Assembly: GCF_027497215.1 (NCBI RefSeq)
Contig: NZ_CP114904.1
Coordinates: 2,130,001 to 2,194,000, forward strand
Origin: Micromonospora sp. WMMD812
Lineage (GTDB): Bacteria; Actinomycetota; Actinomycetes; Mycobacteriales; Micromonosporaceae
Direction of reading: 5' to 3'
Length of the DNA: 64,000 nucleotides
The notes beneath the pieces were generated by a model. It was given only the letters and a program-made list of their open reading frames with translations. It searched no databases and was not told the DNA's origin. The position numbers and the translations under genes were made by a program. Positions 41,578 through 52,927 of this stretch are shown here, piece by piece (position 1 is the stretch's first letter; every line of letters starts with the position of its first letter).

Positions 41578-41641
41578 CTTCCGCTCCCGACTGCGGGGCT
41601 CACTCGCTGCGCTCGTTCACTCCTCGCGCTCGCACCCACGG

Positions 41642-42843
41642 TCAGGCGTCGCCCAGCCGGGAGTCCCGGGCCGCGGCCATCTTGCTGGGCAGGCCCCACA
41701 GCTGCACGAAGCCCTTCGCCAGGGACTGGTCGAAGGTGTCGCCGGTGTCGTAGGTGGCCATGCCGAAGTCGTACAGGCTGGCCTCCGACCGACGACCGGT
41801 GACGGTGGCCCGGCCGCCGTGCAGGGTCAGCCGCACCTCGCCGGAGACGTGCCGCTGGGCGTCGTCGATGAACGCGTCCAGCGACCGCTTCAACGGCGAG
41901 AACCACAGGCCGTCGTAGACCAGCTCGCCCCAGCGCTGGTCGACGCCGCGCTTGAACCGGGCCAGGTCCCGCTCGACGGTGACCGCCTCCAGCTCCTGGT
42001 GGGCGGTGATGAGCGCGATGGCGCCGGGCGCCTCGTACACCTCGCGGCTCTTGATGCCGACGAGGCGGTCCTCGACCATGTCGAGCCGGCCGACGCCCTG
42101 GGCGCCCGCCCGCCGGTTCAGCTCCAGGATCGCCTGGTACGGGGTGACCGTCTCGCCGTCGATGGCGACCGGCACGCCGGCGTCGAAGGTGATCACGACC
42201 TCGTCGGCGTCGCGGGGCTCGGCCGGGTCGGCGGTGTAGGAGTAGAGGTCCTCGATCGGCCCGTTCCAGATGTCCTCGAGGAATCCGGTCTCGACCGCGC
42301 GGCCGAACAGGTTCTGGTCGATGGAGTACGGCGACTTGGCCGAGACGTCGATCGGCAGGCCCTTCTCCTCGGCGAAGGCGATCGCCTTGTCCCGGGTCCA
42401 GGCGTAGTCCCGGGCCGGCGCGATGATCTTCAGGTCCGGGGCGAGCGCGCCCAGGCCGACCTCGAAGCGGACCTGGTCGTTGCCCTTGCCGGTGCAGCCG
42501 TGCGACACGATGGTGCCGCCGTACTTCTTGGCGGCGGCCACCAGGTGCTTGACGATCAGCGGCCGGGACAGCGCGGAGACCAGCGGGTACCGGTCCATGT
42601 AGAGGGCGTTGGCGCGGATGGCCGGCAGGCAGTACTCGGCGGCGAACTCGTCGCGCGCGTCGACCACCTCGGACTCCACGGCCCCGCAGTCCAGGGCGCG
42701 CTGCCGGATGGCGTTCAGGTCCTCGCCGCCCTGGCCGACGTCGACCGCGACCGCGATCACCTCGGCGCCGGTCTGCTCCGCCAGGTAGGGAATGGCGACG
42801 GAGGTGTCCAGCCCTCCGGAGTACGCCAGGACGACCCGCTCGG

Positions 42844-42847
<4 letters not shown>
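41642..42847 (-). CDS. argG: Argininosuccinate synthase
   Basis: Condenses citrulline and aspartate with ATP to argininosuccinate. The 401-residue enzyme has the N-type ATP pyrophosphatase P-loop [15 protein letters not shown] at residue about 5. Further conserved blocks are [27 protein letters not shown] and [18 protein letters not shown]. Length and type match the actinobacterial ArgG. The ATG overlaps the argR stop (ATGA) and has AAGGGAGCACC upstream. It is co-transcribed with the rest of the arg genes, so presumably controlled by ArgR at the argC promoter. Confidence 0.97.
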
Positions 42848-45588
<2,741 letters not shown>

Positions 45589-45592
<4 letters not shown>

Positions 45593-46476
45593 GACGGCAT
45601 CACCATGGTTCCGAACCCTTCCGACGTGAACACCTCGAGCAGCGTGGAGTGGGCGACCCGGCCGTCGACGACGTGCGCGGCGGGCACCCCGCCGCGCACC
45701 GCCCGCAGGCAGGCCTCCATCTTCGGCACCATCCCCGACTCCAGGGCGGGCAGCAGCTTCGCCAGGTCGTCCGCGCCGATCTCGGAGATGAGGCTGGCGG
45801 TGTCCGGCCAGTCGGCGTACAGGCCGGCGACGTCGGTGAGCACCACCAGCTTGCGGGCCTCCAGCGCGACCGCGAGCGCGGCGGCGGCGGTGTCCGCGTT
45901 GAGGTTGTGCAGCACCCCGTCGACGTCCGGCGCGACGGTCGAGATCACCGGGATCCGGCCGGCGTCGATCAGGTCGGTGACCGCCGAGACGTCGACCGAC
46001 TCGACGTCGCCGACCTGGCCGACGTCGACCGGCTCGCCGTCGACGTACGCCGGCCGCCGCACCGCGGTGAACAGCCCGGCGTCCTCGCCGGAGAGGCCGA
46101 CCGCGAACGGGCCGTGCGCGTTGATCAGGCCGACCAGTTCCCGGCCAACCTGCCCGACGAGCACCATCCGGACCACGTCCATCGCCTCCGGGGTGGTGAC
46201 CCGCAGGCCGCCGCGGAACTCGCTGGCGATGCCGAGCCGGCCGAGCATGGCGGAGATCTGCGGCCCGCCGCCGTGCACGACGACGGGCTTCAGGCCGACG
46301 TAGCGCAGGAAGACCATGTCGGCGGCGAACGCCCGCTGCAACTCGGGGTCGACCATGGCGTTGCCGCCGTACTTGACCACGACGGTCGACCCGGAGAACC
46401 GGACCAGCCACGGCAGCGCCTCGATCAGCGTCGCGGCCTTGGCCTGGGAGCGGGTGAGGTCGGCGGAGAGCGTCAT
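45589..46476 (-). CDS. argB: Acetylglutamate kinase
   Basis: Phosphorylates N-acetylglutamate with ATP. The 295-residue amino-acid-kinase fold protein has [10 protein letters not shown] (phosphate-binding Lys-Gly-Gly), [20 protein letters not shown] (acetylglutamate-binding loop), [26 protein letters not shown] and [15 protein letters not shown]. This actinobacterial type is usually feedback-inhibited by arginine; the N-terminal helix associated with that is present ([20 protein letters not shown]). The ATG at 46476 was chosen as the frame further upstream overlaps argJ. Overlaps: ATGA with argJ upstream and with argD downstream. Confidence 0.97.
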
Positions 46477-47645
46477 GTGGAGTACGCCGAGTTCTCGTGC
46501 ACGTACGCGTGGGACAGGTCGTTGGTCCAGACGGTGGCCTCGGCGGGCCCGGCGTGCAGGTCGATCCGGATGGTCACGTCCCGCCCGGCCAGGTCGACCT
46601 TCGACCGGTCCTCGGCCGCGGCGCCGGACCGGCACACCCAGACCCCGTTGACCGCGACGTCGACGGCGTCCGGCTCGAACGCGGCGGCCGTGGTGCCGAC
46701 CGCGGCGAGGATCCGACCCCAGTTCGGGTCGTTGCCGAACAGCGCGGTCTTCACCAGGTTGTTGCGGGCCACCGCCCGACCCACCTCGACCGCGTCGTCC
46801 TCGCTCGCCGCGCCGGTCACGTCGATCGCGATCTGCTTGGTGGCGCCCTCGGCGTCGGCGATGAGCTGCTGGGCCAGGTCGTGAGCGGCGGCGGTGACCG
46901 CGGCGGTCAGCTCGGCCTGGCTGGGCGTGATGCCGGAGGCGCCGCTGGCCAGCAGCAGCACGGTGTCGTTGGTGGACATGCAGCCGTCGGAGTCGATCCG
47001 GTCGAAGGTGACCCGGCACGCCTCGCGCAGCGCGGCGTCCAGCGCCTCCGGCCCGGCCACCGCGTCGGTGGTGAGCACGCAGAGCATCGTCGCCATGGCC
47101 GGGGCGAGCATTCCCGCGCCCTTGGCCATGCCGCCGACGGTCCAGCCGCTGCCCGACGCGACGGTCGTCTTCGGCCGGGTGTCCGTGGTCATGATCGCCT
47201 CGGCGGCGGGCCGGCCGCCGTCCCGGGACAGCCCACGCACGGCGGCCCGTACGCCGGAGAGCAGCTCGGGCATGGGCAGCCGCTCGCCGATCAGGCCGGT
47301 CGAGCAGACCGCGACCTCGCCGGCGCCGAGCATCAGCCGCGGACCGGCCTGGGTGAGCACGGCGGCCGCGTGCTCGGCCGTGGTGTGGGTGTCCTGGAAG
47401 CCGGCCGGGCCGGTGCACGCGTTCGCGCCGCCGGAGTTGAGCACGACCGCGCGGACCACGCCGCCGCGGACCACCTGCTGGGTCCAGAGCACCGGCGCGG
47501 CCTTCACCCGGTTGGCGGTGAACACACCGGCGACGGTCGCGTCCGGGCCGTCGTTGACCACGACGGCCACGTCGCCGGCGCCGCTGGCCTTGAGCCCGGC
47601 GGCGACCCCGGCCGCCCGGAAGCCCCGGGGCGCGGTCACCGTCAT
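46473..47645 (-). CDS. argJ: Bifunctional glutamate N-acetyltransferase / ornithine acetyltransferase
   Basis: Recycles the acetyl group from N-acetylornithine to glutamate, closing the acetyl cycle. The 390-residue precursor self-cleaves before the Thr in [17 protein letters not shown] (about residue 190-200), where Thr becomes the N-terminal nucleophile of the beta chain. The [10 protein letters not shown] stretch preceding the site and [17 protein letters not shown] downstream are conserved. Whether it is mono- or bifunctional cannot be told from the sequence. No argA is visible, which suits an acetyl cycle. Start and stop overlap argC and argB. Confidence 0.96.
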   Translation of the reverse strand: MTVTAPRGFRAAGVAAGLKASGAGDVAVVVNDGPDATVAGVFTANRVKAAPVLWTQQVVRGGVVRAVVLNSGGANACTGPAGFQDTHTTAEHAAAVLTQAGPRLMLGAGEVAVCSTGLIGERLPMPELLSGVRAAVRGLSRDGGRPAAEAIMTTDTRPKTTVASGSGWTVGGMAKGAGMLAPAMATMLCVLTTDAVAGPEALDAALREACRVTFDRIDSDGCMSTNDTVLLLASGASGITPSQAELTAAVTAAAHDLAQQLIADAEGATKQIAIDVTGAASEDDAVEVGRAVARNNLVKTALFGNDPNWGRILAAVGTTAAAFEPDAVDVAVNGVWVCRSGAAAEDRSKVDLAGRDVTIRIDLHAGPAEATVWTNDLSHAYVHENSAYST

Positions 47646-48643
47646 GGCGCGACTCCGTACACCGACAGGCCGGTGGTCTCCGGCAGGCCGAGCATCAGGT
47701 TGGCGTTCTGCACGGCCTGCCCGGCCGCGCCCTTGCCGAGGTTGTCCAGCGCGCTCACCACGATCATCCGGCGGGAGTCGACGTCCACGGTGGCCTGCAG
47801 GTGGCAGGAGTTGGAGCCGAGGGTGGCGGCGGTGTGCGGCCAGTGCCCCTCGGGCAGGACGTGCACGAACGGCGCGTCGGCGTACGCCTCGGCGAGCACC
47901 GCCTGCGGGTCCACGCCCCGCGCCGGCACCGCGGTCACCGTGGCCAGGATGCCGCGCGGCATGGGCGCGAGCACCGGCGTGAAGGAGAGGGTGGTCGCAC
48001 CGGTCGCCTGCTTGATCTCCGGGACGTGCTGGTGGGTGCCGACCCGGTAGGGCGAGAGGTCACCCAGCACCTCACTGGCGAGCAGGTGCGACTTGGCGGC
48101 CCGGCCCGCGCCGGAGGTGCCGGAGGCGGCGACCACGACCACGTCGGCCGGCTCGGCCGCACCGGCCGCGATCAGGGGCGCGAGCGCCAGGGTGATCGCC
48201 GCGGCGTAGCAGCCCGTGTTGGCCACCCGGGTGGAGCCGGCGATCAGCTCCCGTTGCCCGGGCAGCTCGGGCAGGCCGTAGGTCCACTGCCCGGCGTGCG
48301 TGCCGCCGTAGTACTGGGCCCAGTCGTACGGGTTGGCGAGCCGGTGGTCGGCGCCGAGATCGACGATGCGCACGTCGGCCGGCAGTTGCGCGGCGAGCGC
48401 CGCCGACTGGCCGTGCGGCAGGGCGAGGAAGACCAGGTCCGCGTCGGCCAGGGCGTCCGGGTCGGTCTCGCCGAACACGAGGTCCAGCCCGGTGAGCTGC
48501 GGGTGCGCCACGTCGACGCGGTGCCCGGCCTGGCTGTGCGCGGTGGCGGCGACCAGCTCGAACTCCGGGTGCCCGGCGACCAGGCGCAGCAGCTCGCCAC
48601 CGGCGTAGCCGCTCGCGCCCGCGACCGCGACTCGGATTCCCAT
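47642..48643 (-). CDS. argC: N-acetyl-gamma-glutamyl-phosphate reductase
   Basis: NADPH-dependent reduction of acetylglutamyl phosphate to the semialdehyde. The 333-residue enzyme begins [20 protein letters not shown] (Rossmann GxxGYxG). The nucleophilic Cys is in [20 protein letters not shown] at about residue 150, and [12 protein letters not shown] supplies the catalytic His region. The ATG at 48643 is preferred because GGAGGTGA lies five bases upstream; a GTG two codons earlier falls inside that site. It is the first gene of the arg operon, with the promoter at 48671-48699 and ARG-box at 48652-48667. Confidence 0.96.
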   Translation of the reverse strand: MGIRVAVAGASGYAGGELLRLVAGHPEFELVAATAHSQAGHRVDVAHPQLTGLDLVFGETDPDALADADLVFLALPHGQSAALAAQLPADVRIVDLGADHRLANPYDWAQYYGGTHAGQWTYGLPELPGQRELIAGSTRVANTGCYAAAITLALAPLIAAGAAEPADVVVVAASGTSGAGRAAKSHLLASEVLGDLSPYRVGTHQHVPEIKQATGATTLSFTPVLAPMPRGILATVTAVPARGVDPQAVLAEAYADAPFVHVLPEGHWPHTAATLGSNSCHLQATVDVDSRRMIVVSALDNLGKGAAGQAVQNANLMLGLPETTGLSVYGVAP

Positions 48644-48651
48644 ACTCACCT

Positions 48652-48667
48652 CCGCATGATTATGCGG
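48652..48667 (-). promoter_or_regulatory. ARG-box-like operator for ArgR
   Basis: A 16-bp near-perfect palindrome (minus strand CCGCATAATCATGCGG) with an A+T-rich centre, as in ArgR operators of actinomycetes. It is only nine bases from the argC start and covers the predicted transcription start, so ArgR plus arginine would block initiation. Confidence 0.7.
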
Positions 48668-48670
48668 AGA

Positions 48671-48699
48671 AGCCTAACAGCGTCCCGGCGGCGCTGCAA
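48671..48699 (-). promoter_or_regulatory. argC promoter
   Basis: On the minus strand TTGCAG (48699-48694) and TAGGCT (48676-48671) are separated by exactly 17 bases. The start point would fall at about 48664, inside the ARG-box-like palindrome. Confidence 0.6.
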
Positions 48700-48700
48700 G

Positions 48701-48722
48701 TTCATACGGTCGACCGCATGAA
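48701..48722. promoter_or_regulatory. 22-bp palindrome just upstream of the argC -35
   Basis: The half sites TTCATACGGTC and GACCGCATGAA are complementary except for one pair (10 of 11). It touches the argC -35 on its upstream side. Its everted TTCAT/ATGAA arms differ from the inner ARG-box, so it may be a second ArgR site or the site of another factor. Confidence 0.45.
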
Positions 48723-48761
48723 ACTACAGCGGTGGCCTGCGAGTGGACTCGACATACGAAA

Positions 48762-48795
48762 AGTCGGGATGTCCCCGTCCGGTGACACCCCGACT
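48762..48795 (-). terminator. Stem-loop downstream of the 48831-49028 gene
   Basis: AGTCGGGATGT (48762-48772) pairs with ACACCCCGACT (48785-48795) in 10 of 11 positions around a 12-base loop. It lies 36 bases past the stop of the small membrane protein gene. A second palindrome is at 48812-48826. Confidence 0.45.
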
Positions 48796-48830
48796 GTCCG
48801 AAACCCGGATGGATCACCGGGTGATCGGGC

Positions 48831-49028
48831 TCACTCCGCCGTACGCGGAGCCTTCTCCATCCGATCGACCCTGACCTGCAGGTCGGCGAGCTGGGCCGAC
48901 TCGGCACGGGACCGGACCTCCAGCGCGGTGCGGGCCTGTGCCCGCCGGTGCCGCAGGATCAGCCAGGTCAGGGCGATGGCGAGCCCGGCGAGGATCCAGA
49001 TGAGGGAGATCAGCTCGTAGAACTTCAC
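48831..49028 (-). CDS. Small single-pass membrane protein with coiled-coil tail
   Basis: A 65-residue protein. One membrane helix covers about residues 4-25 (YELISLIWILAGLAIALTWL). A basic stop-transfer RHRRAQAR follows, then an amphipathic, coiled-coil-like helix (ALEVRSRAESAQLADLQVRV). The start is GTG at 49028 with a weak site. The shape recalls small LapA/phage-shock-like or divisome accessory proteins, but no family was recognised. It lies between the argC promoter region and the M20 hydrolase gene, in the same direction as both. No operon partner is certain. Confidence 0.6.
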   Translation of the reverse strand: MKFYELISLIWILAGLAIALTWLILRHRRAQARTALEVRSRAESAQLADLQVRVDRMEKAPRTAE

Positions 49029-49099
49029 CGTTGTCTACCTAACTCGCCCGGAGGCGCAGCTCGCGACGGGAGGGGGAAGATCCGCTTTCTGCCGGAAAA

Positions 49100-50542
49100 T
49101 TAGCACGCGCCCGCTACCCGTTCAATCGGCCCGGTCCGGCCCTCCCCCGCCGCCACCGGCACCGCCTCCGGCGACGGCGATGCGGACGACGACGAGGGCG
49201 GCACGGGCGACAACGGCCGAGCGGACGACGACGGCGCGGGCGACGAAACCGAGGGTCGCGGATCCGGCGCGAGCAGGGTCCCGGCGGCGGCCACCAGGGC
49301 CACCACACCGGCCGGCAGGGCCAGCTCGACGCTCGGCGCGAAGGCCGGGCTGTGGTTCGTCGGCAGGTTGCCGAGCTTCTCGGCCGCGCTCGCGCCGGGC
49401 GCCGCCCGCCACTGACGCGGCCCGACGGTGCCGAGCATCCAGTAGCTGCTCGGGATCCCCCCGGCGGCCAGCAGCGGAAAGTCCTCGGACGCCAGGGAGG
49501 GCGGCCACCAGCCGACCCGCTCCGGCCCGAACACCCGCTCGTGGGCGGCCCGCACCCGGGCGGTCGCGCCCGGATCCCCGACGTGGGCGGGGGTACGCGA
49601 CACGACCCGTACCGTCGGCTCGCGCGGGCTGCCGGCGGCCTCGCAGGCCGCCCGGACGGTGCGGGTCACGCTGCTCAGCACCCGGTCCAGCGTCGGCTCG
49701 TGCAGCGCCCGGATCGTCACCCCGAGGGTGGCGTGCTCGGCGATGACCCCCGGATGGTGACCGGCGCGCAGCGTGCCGACGGTGAGCGCCACCTGCTCGG
49801 CCGGGCTGACCTGCCGAGCCACCACGGCCTGCAGCTGCACGACGATGGTCGCGGCGAGCACCACGGGATCCACGCACAGGTGCGGGGTGGCGGCGTGCCC
49901 ACCCCGGCCGGGCACGGTGATGTCCAGGGTGACGCAGCCGGCCGTCATGGGACCGCTGCCGTGGGCGACCATGCCCGCCGGTAGCGGCGCGGCGTGCTGG
50001 GCGAGGAGCAGGTCGGGGCGGCCGAACCGCTCGTAGAGGCCGTCGTCGAGCAGCGCCGCCGCACCCCGCATGGTCTCCTCGGCCGGCTGCCCCAGGATCA
50101 GCAGCGTTCCGCGCCAGCCGTCCCGCTCGCGGGCGAGGTGGGCGGCGGCGCCGACCGCCGCGGCCAGGTGCAGGTCGTGTCCGCAGGCGTGCATGACGGG
50201 CACGGTCCGGCCGTCGGCGTCCACACCGGTCGCGGTGCTGGCGTACGGCAGGCCGGTCTCCTCGGCGACCGGCAACGCGTCCAGCTCCGCCCGCATCAGC
50301 ACACGCGGGCCGACCCCGTTGTCGAGGACGCCGATGACGCCGTGCCCGCCGATGCCGGTCGTGACCTGACAGCCGATCTCCCGCAGTGCGGCCGCGAAGC
50401 GGGCCGCGGTGCGCTCCTCCATCCCGGAGAGCTCCGGATGTGCGTGCAGGTCGCGGTAGAGCCGGGTCGCGTCGGCGATGGTCTCCGGATCGACCGTCGG
50501 GCCGGTGGGGTGGGTGGCGGTCCGCACTCCGGGTGGTGCCAT
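49100..50542 (-). CDS. M20-family amidohydrolase with Ser/Pro-rich C-terminal tail
   Basis: A 480-residue zinc-dependent hydrolase of the hippurate/N-acyl-amino-acid amidohydrolase group. VMHACGHDLHLAAAVGAA holds the metal-binding His and Asp-His, LGQPAEETMRGAAALLDDG the Glu, and SLASEDFPLLAAGG the SEDF motif that completes the active site. VLMRAELDALPVAEETGL is the typical first domain. After about residue 405 a hydrophobic stretch (ALPAGVVALVAAAGTLLAPD) and about 50 Ser/Pro residues follow. This tail is unusual for cytoplasmic M20 enzymes and resembles a membrane segment with an exported tail. The ATG at 50542 is preferred over an upstream TTG (50554). It is divergent from the RiPP precursor gene; a role in that cluster is possible but unproven. 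Confidence 0.85.
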   Translation of the reverse strand: MAPPGVRTATHPTGPTVDPETIADATRLYRDLHAHPELSGMEERTAARFAAALREIGCQVTTGIGGHGVIGVLDNGVGPRVLMRAELDALPVAEETGLPYASTATGVDADGRTVPVMHACGHDLHLAAAVGAAAHLARERDGWRGTLLILGQPAEETMRGAAALLDDGLYERFGRPDLLLAQHAAPLPAGMVAHGSGPMTAGCVTLDITVPGRGGHAATPHLCVDPVVLAATIVVQLQAVVARQVSPAEQVALTVGTLRAGHHPGVIAEHATLGVTIRALHEPTLDRVLSSVTRTVRAACEAAGSPREPTVRVVSRTPAHVGDPGATARVRAAHERVFGPERVGWWPPSLASEDFPLLAAGGIPSSYWMLGTVGPRQWRAAPGASAAEKLGNLPTNHSPAFAPSVELALPAGVVALVAAAGTLLAPDPRPSVSSPAPSSSARPLSPVPPSSSSASPSPEAVPVAAGEGRTGPIERVAGAC

Positions 50543-50561
50543 GGGGTCAGCCAAGCCGAGG

Positions 50562-50595
50562 CCGCTGTCACACCGCTGACATCGGGTGACAGCGG
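50562..50595. promoter_or_regulatory. Inverted repeat in the divergent region before the RiPP precursor
   Basis: CCGCTGTCAC (50562-50571) and GTGACAGCGG (50586-50595) are perfect complements with a 14-base spacer. The spacer contains a third TGACA half-site (50577-50581). It lies 20 bases from the M20 start and 97 bases before the precursor start, a suitable place for a regulator controlling one or both genes. Confidence 0.5.
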
Positions 50596-50691
50596 TTTGC
50601 GCCGGTGGCCGTGGGCGATCGGTGAGCGTGCTGGGGTGTGCTTGCGGCGGGGCCGGACGAGCCGGCCGGACACCGACCGTTAGGAGTCATC

Positions 50692-50868
50692 ATGGCGCCC
50701 GAGACCGACCTCAACGCCCTCGCCGAGGAGATCCTGGAGCTGGAGTCGGAGACCTTCGCGATCTCCGACTACGCCGACGCGTCCGAGGCGATCCTCGCCT
50801 CCTGCTCCTCGTCGGGCACCACCTCGACCTGCAGCAGCACCACCTCCACCACCAGCTGCTCGGCCTGA
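50692..50868 (+). CDS. Thiazolylpeptide/azole-peptide RiPP precursor peptide
   Basis: A 58-residue peptide with a clear leader/core division. The leader (residues 1-36) is acidic and ends in an ESETFAISDYADASEAILA stretch, very like thiazolylpeptide (thiopeptide) leaders. The core (37-58) starts Ser-Cys and contains 20 Ser/Thr/Cys among 22 residues, plus one Gly (42) and a terminal Ala. Its Cys residues 38, 47 and 56 are exactly nine apart. Cyclodehydration, dehydrogenation and Ser/Thr dehydration by the facing operon would give thiazoles, oxazoles and dehydroamino acids. The ATG at 50692 has TTAGGAGTC upstream; an earlier GTG (50638) is rejected. Cleavage is presumably after Ala36. Confidence 0.88.
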   Translation: MAPETDLNALAEEILELESETFAISDYADASEAILASCSSSGTTSTCSSTTSTTSCSA

Positions 50869-50883
50869 CCGACGGCGGCACGG

Positions 50884-50915
50884 CGTCGGGCCGCCCCGCG
50901 GGCGGCCCGACGTTT
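50884..50915. terminator. Bidirectional terminator between precursor and YcaO genes
   Basis: Perfect 12-bp stem (CGTCGGGCCGCC, 50884-50895, pairing with 50901-50912), 5-base loop and TTT. It lies 15 bases after the precursor stop and 72 bases from the end of the convergent YcaO gene. Confidence 0.8.
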
Positions 50916-50986
50916 CCGCGTGTCTGACCCCGGTGCCCGTCACCGCCGCGCACGCCTCCGGCACCGGCACTGCGGCGGCCGCCCCG

Positions 50987-52927
50987 CTACGGGAACGGGT
51001 GCGGCACGAGGCGCAGGTCGGCGTCGGTGAGTTCGGCGTCGGCCAGGCCCGCCGCCGCGGGCGCCGTCCGCAGCCGCGGCAGGTGCGGAGCCCGCTGCCG
51101 GATCCAGCCGAAGTCGATCGGGAGCAGGCCGGGCGCGATCATGCAGACCGAGCGGAGGCCGACCGTCTCCTGCTCCGGCGTGGTCTGGTCGACCATGATC
51201 GCCTCGAATCCCCGCGCGCGCAGCAGATCGAGCACGCGGTGCAGGTCGTCGCGCAGGTCCCGGGTGCCCGGGGGCCGGTAGCCGGCGAACACCTGCCCGG
51301 CGGGGAGCGCGTCACCGCCGTCGAGGTAGCTCTCGGCGTGCACCGCCATCCGCGGCAGGCCGAAGAGCGCCGAGTGGTCCGGCAGCCGGCGGACGAGGGT
51401 GTAGTCGTCGGCCATCCGCTCCAGCTCGGGCCGACGCCGGCGCACCGTGCCGGGCTGGTGAGGGATGTAGGTGAGCGCCTCGGCGAGCGCGCCGGCCACC
51501 GCCTGCTCCGGGTCGACGTGCGCCGCGGCGGCGAACGACAGCAGGCCGGGACCGCCGTCGTGGCGGACGGCGAGGCTGGTGACCACGGGTACGTCGAGGT
51601 CGATCCGGTTGTCGAAGGCGTAGAGACGATAGCCCTGCAGCTCGGCGCGATCGGCCATCGCCCGCACCGTCGGCGGGCAGGTGTCGAGGTCGATCCGGGG
51701 CAGCCTGAGGTTGCCGTACCAGGCGAGCAGGAACGCGTCGCGCTCGATCAGCTCCAGCAGCCCGAACAGGGCGGCCTCCTCCAGGCAGCTCCCGGTGGCG
51801 CAGCCGCTGGAGGAGGAGAGCACGAAGGTGTCGCCCGCGGCCGGCGAGCTGTAGAAGCAGAGCCGGCGGGGCACCAGCACGGGCCGGCCGGTGTGCAGGT
51901 TCTGCCCCCACACCCAGGGGATCGGCCGCTCCGGGTCGAACCGGCGCAGGATCGGGTCGGCGTCGTACACCGCGTCGGGATAGCTGCCGCAGGCGTCCGG
52001 GTGCAGCGCGTCCGTGCCGAGGTCGGCGTACGCGGCGACGACCGGGGCGACGTGGCGCCGCCGGTGGGTGCCCGCGTAGCGCTCCAGCCCTTCCAGGTAG
52101 GCCAGCGAGCGGCTCGCGTCGTAGCCGCTCGACTGGCCGCTCCAGGAGACGTCGAGCAGCCCGCCGTAGCCGCGGATGAAGACGCTGCCGGTCACCGGCG
52201 CGGTCGTCGGTGAGGTGATGGTCAGCTGGGTGCCCGCGCCCAGCGCGCCGCAGACCGGGTTGACCAGCGCGGCCTCCGGCAGCGGATAACTGCCCGGGGC
52301 ACGCAGCCGGTACGCGTCGGGGCGCGGCTTGAGCCGGGGCTCGTGCGCGAGCGCCGGACCGTCGGGGGTGTCGGGTCGCGGGACGGCGCAGGTGGGGCAG
52401 CGCGGCTCCGCCAGCAGCGGGTAGCTGCGTACCCGCAGGCTGCCCAGGTCGAGCTGACTGACCCGGGGCAACGTGGCGCTGTGCCGGTCCCAGCTCCGCG
52501 GCGGCGGCAGCGACGGGCCGGCGTGGACGGCGCGGTGGAGATCCCAGACGGCGTCGAGCTGGTAGGCGGTGAGCTGCGGCCACGGGCCGACCGCGGTCAT
52601 CTGGTCGCCGACCTCCAGGGCGTCGCGCTCGCTGCGGGTGCGCAGCCGCTGCCACCGGATGGCCAGGCAGTGCCCGCAGGCCCGGCCCGCCGTGCCTCCG
52701 TACGGGCCGACCAGCACGGCGGCGGCGGTGAGGTGCACGGTGGCGTCGCGTCGGTGGGGCTGCGCCGCGGCGGGCGCCGCGAGCGCGTCGGCGTCGCCCA
52801 GCGTCACCACCCGCGGTTCGCCGCCCACCGGCTGCGCCGTCCAGCGACGGTGCAGGTGGTCCCGCAGCCGGTCCGCGGCGGCGGCGAGCGGGGCAGGGCG
52901 CGCTGCCGCCGCCGCGGTGGCGGTCAT
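50987..52927 (-). CDS. YcaO-domain azoline-forming cyclodehydratase (copy A)
   Basis: A 646-residue TOMM-type D-protein. The first about 190 residues form an E1/Ocin-ThiF-like leader-binding part with two Cys pairs (CGHC, then CPTC) that probably hold a structural zinc. The YcaO domain follows. At about 365-400 the segment GCATGSCLEEAALFGLLELI-ERD contains the ATP/Mg residues of the family, then AFLLAWYGNLRLPRIDL. The protein ends VPHPFP, the Pro-rich C-terminus seen in azoline-forming YcaO enzymes that positions ATP. It should convert Cys or Ser/Thr of the precursor to thiazolines or oxazolines. The ATG overlaps the permease stop, and it is the last gene of the operon, convergent with the precursor gene. 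Confidence 0.88.
   Translation of the reverse strand: MTATAAAAARPAPLAAAADRLRDHLHRRWTAQPVGGEPRVVTLGDADALAAPAAAQPHRRDATVHLTAAAVLVGPYGGTAGRACGHCLAIRWQRLRTRSERDALEVGDQMTAVGPWPQLTAYQLDAVWDLHRAVHAGPSLPPPRSWDRHSATLPRVSQLDLGSLRVRSYPLLAEPRCPTCAVPRPDTPDGPALAHEPRLKPRPDAYRLRAPGSYPLPEAALVNPVCGALGAGTQLTITSPTTAPVTGSVFIRGYGGLLDVSWSGQSSGYDASRSLAYLEGLERYAGTHRRRHVAPVVAAYADLGTDALHPDACGSYPDAVYDADPILRRFDPERPIPWVWGQNLHTGRPVLVPRRLCFYSSPAAGDTFVLSSSSGCATGSCLEEAALFGLLELIERDAFLLAWYGNLRLPRIDLDTCPPTVRAMADRAELQGYRLYAFDNRIDLDVPVVTSLAVRHDGGPGLLSFAAAAHVDPEQAVAGALAEALTYIPHQPGTVRRRRPELERMADDYTLVRRLPDHSALFGLPRMAVHAESYLDGGDALPAGQVFAGYRPPGTRDLRDDLHRVLDLLRARGFEAIMVDQTTPEQETVGLRSVCMIAPGLLPIDFGWIRQRAPHLPRLRTAPAAAGLADAELTDADLRLVPHPFP

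Noticed and set aside
41578..41641. Promoter or gene between argG and argH
   Set aside because: Only 64 GC-rich bases without promoter-like hexamers or a start codon with support; read-through is assumed.
48652..48667. REP-like element instead of an ARG box
   Set aside because: Exact placement at the predicted argC start point, with argR in the same operon, makes an operator much more likely.
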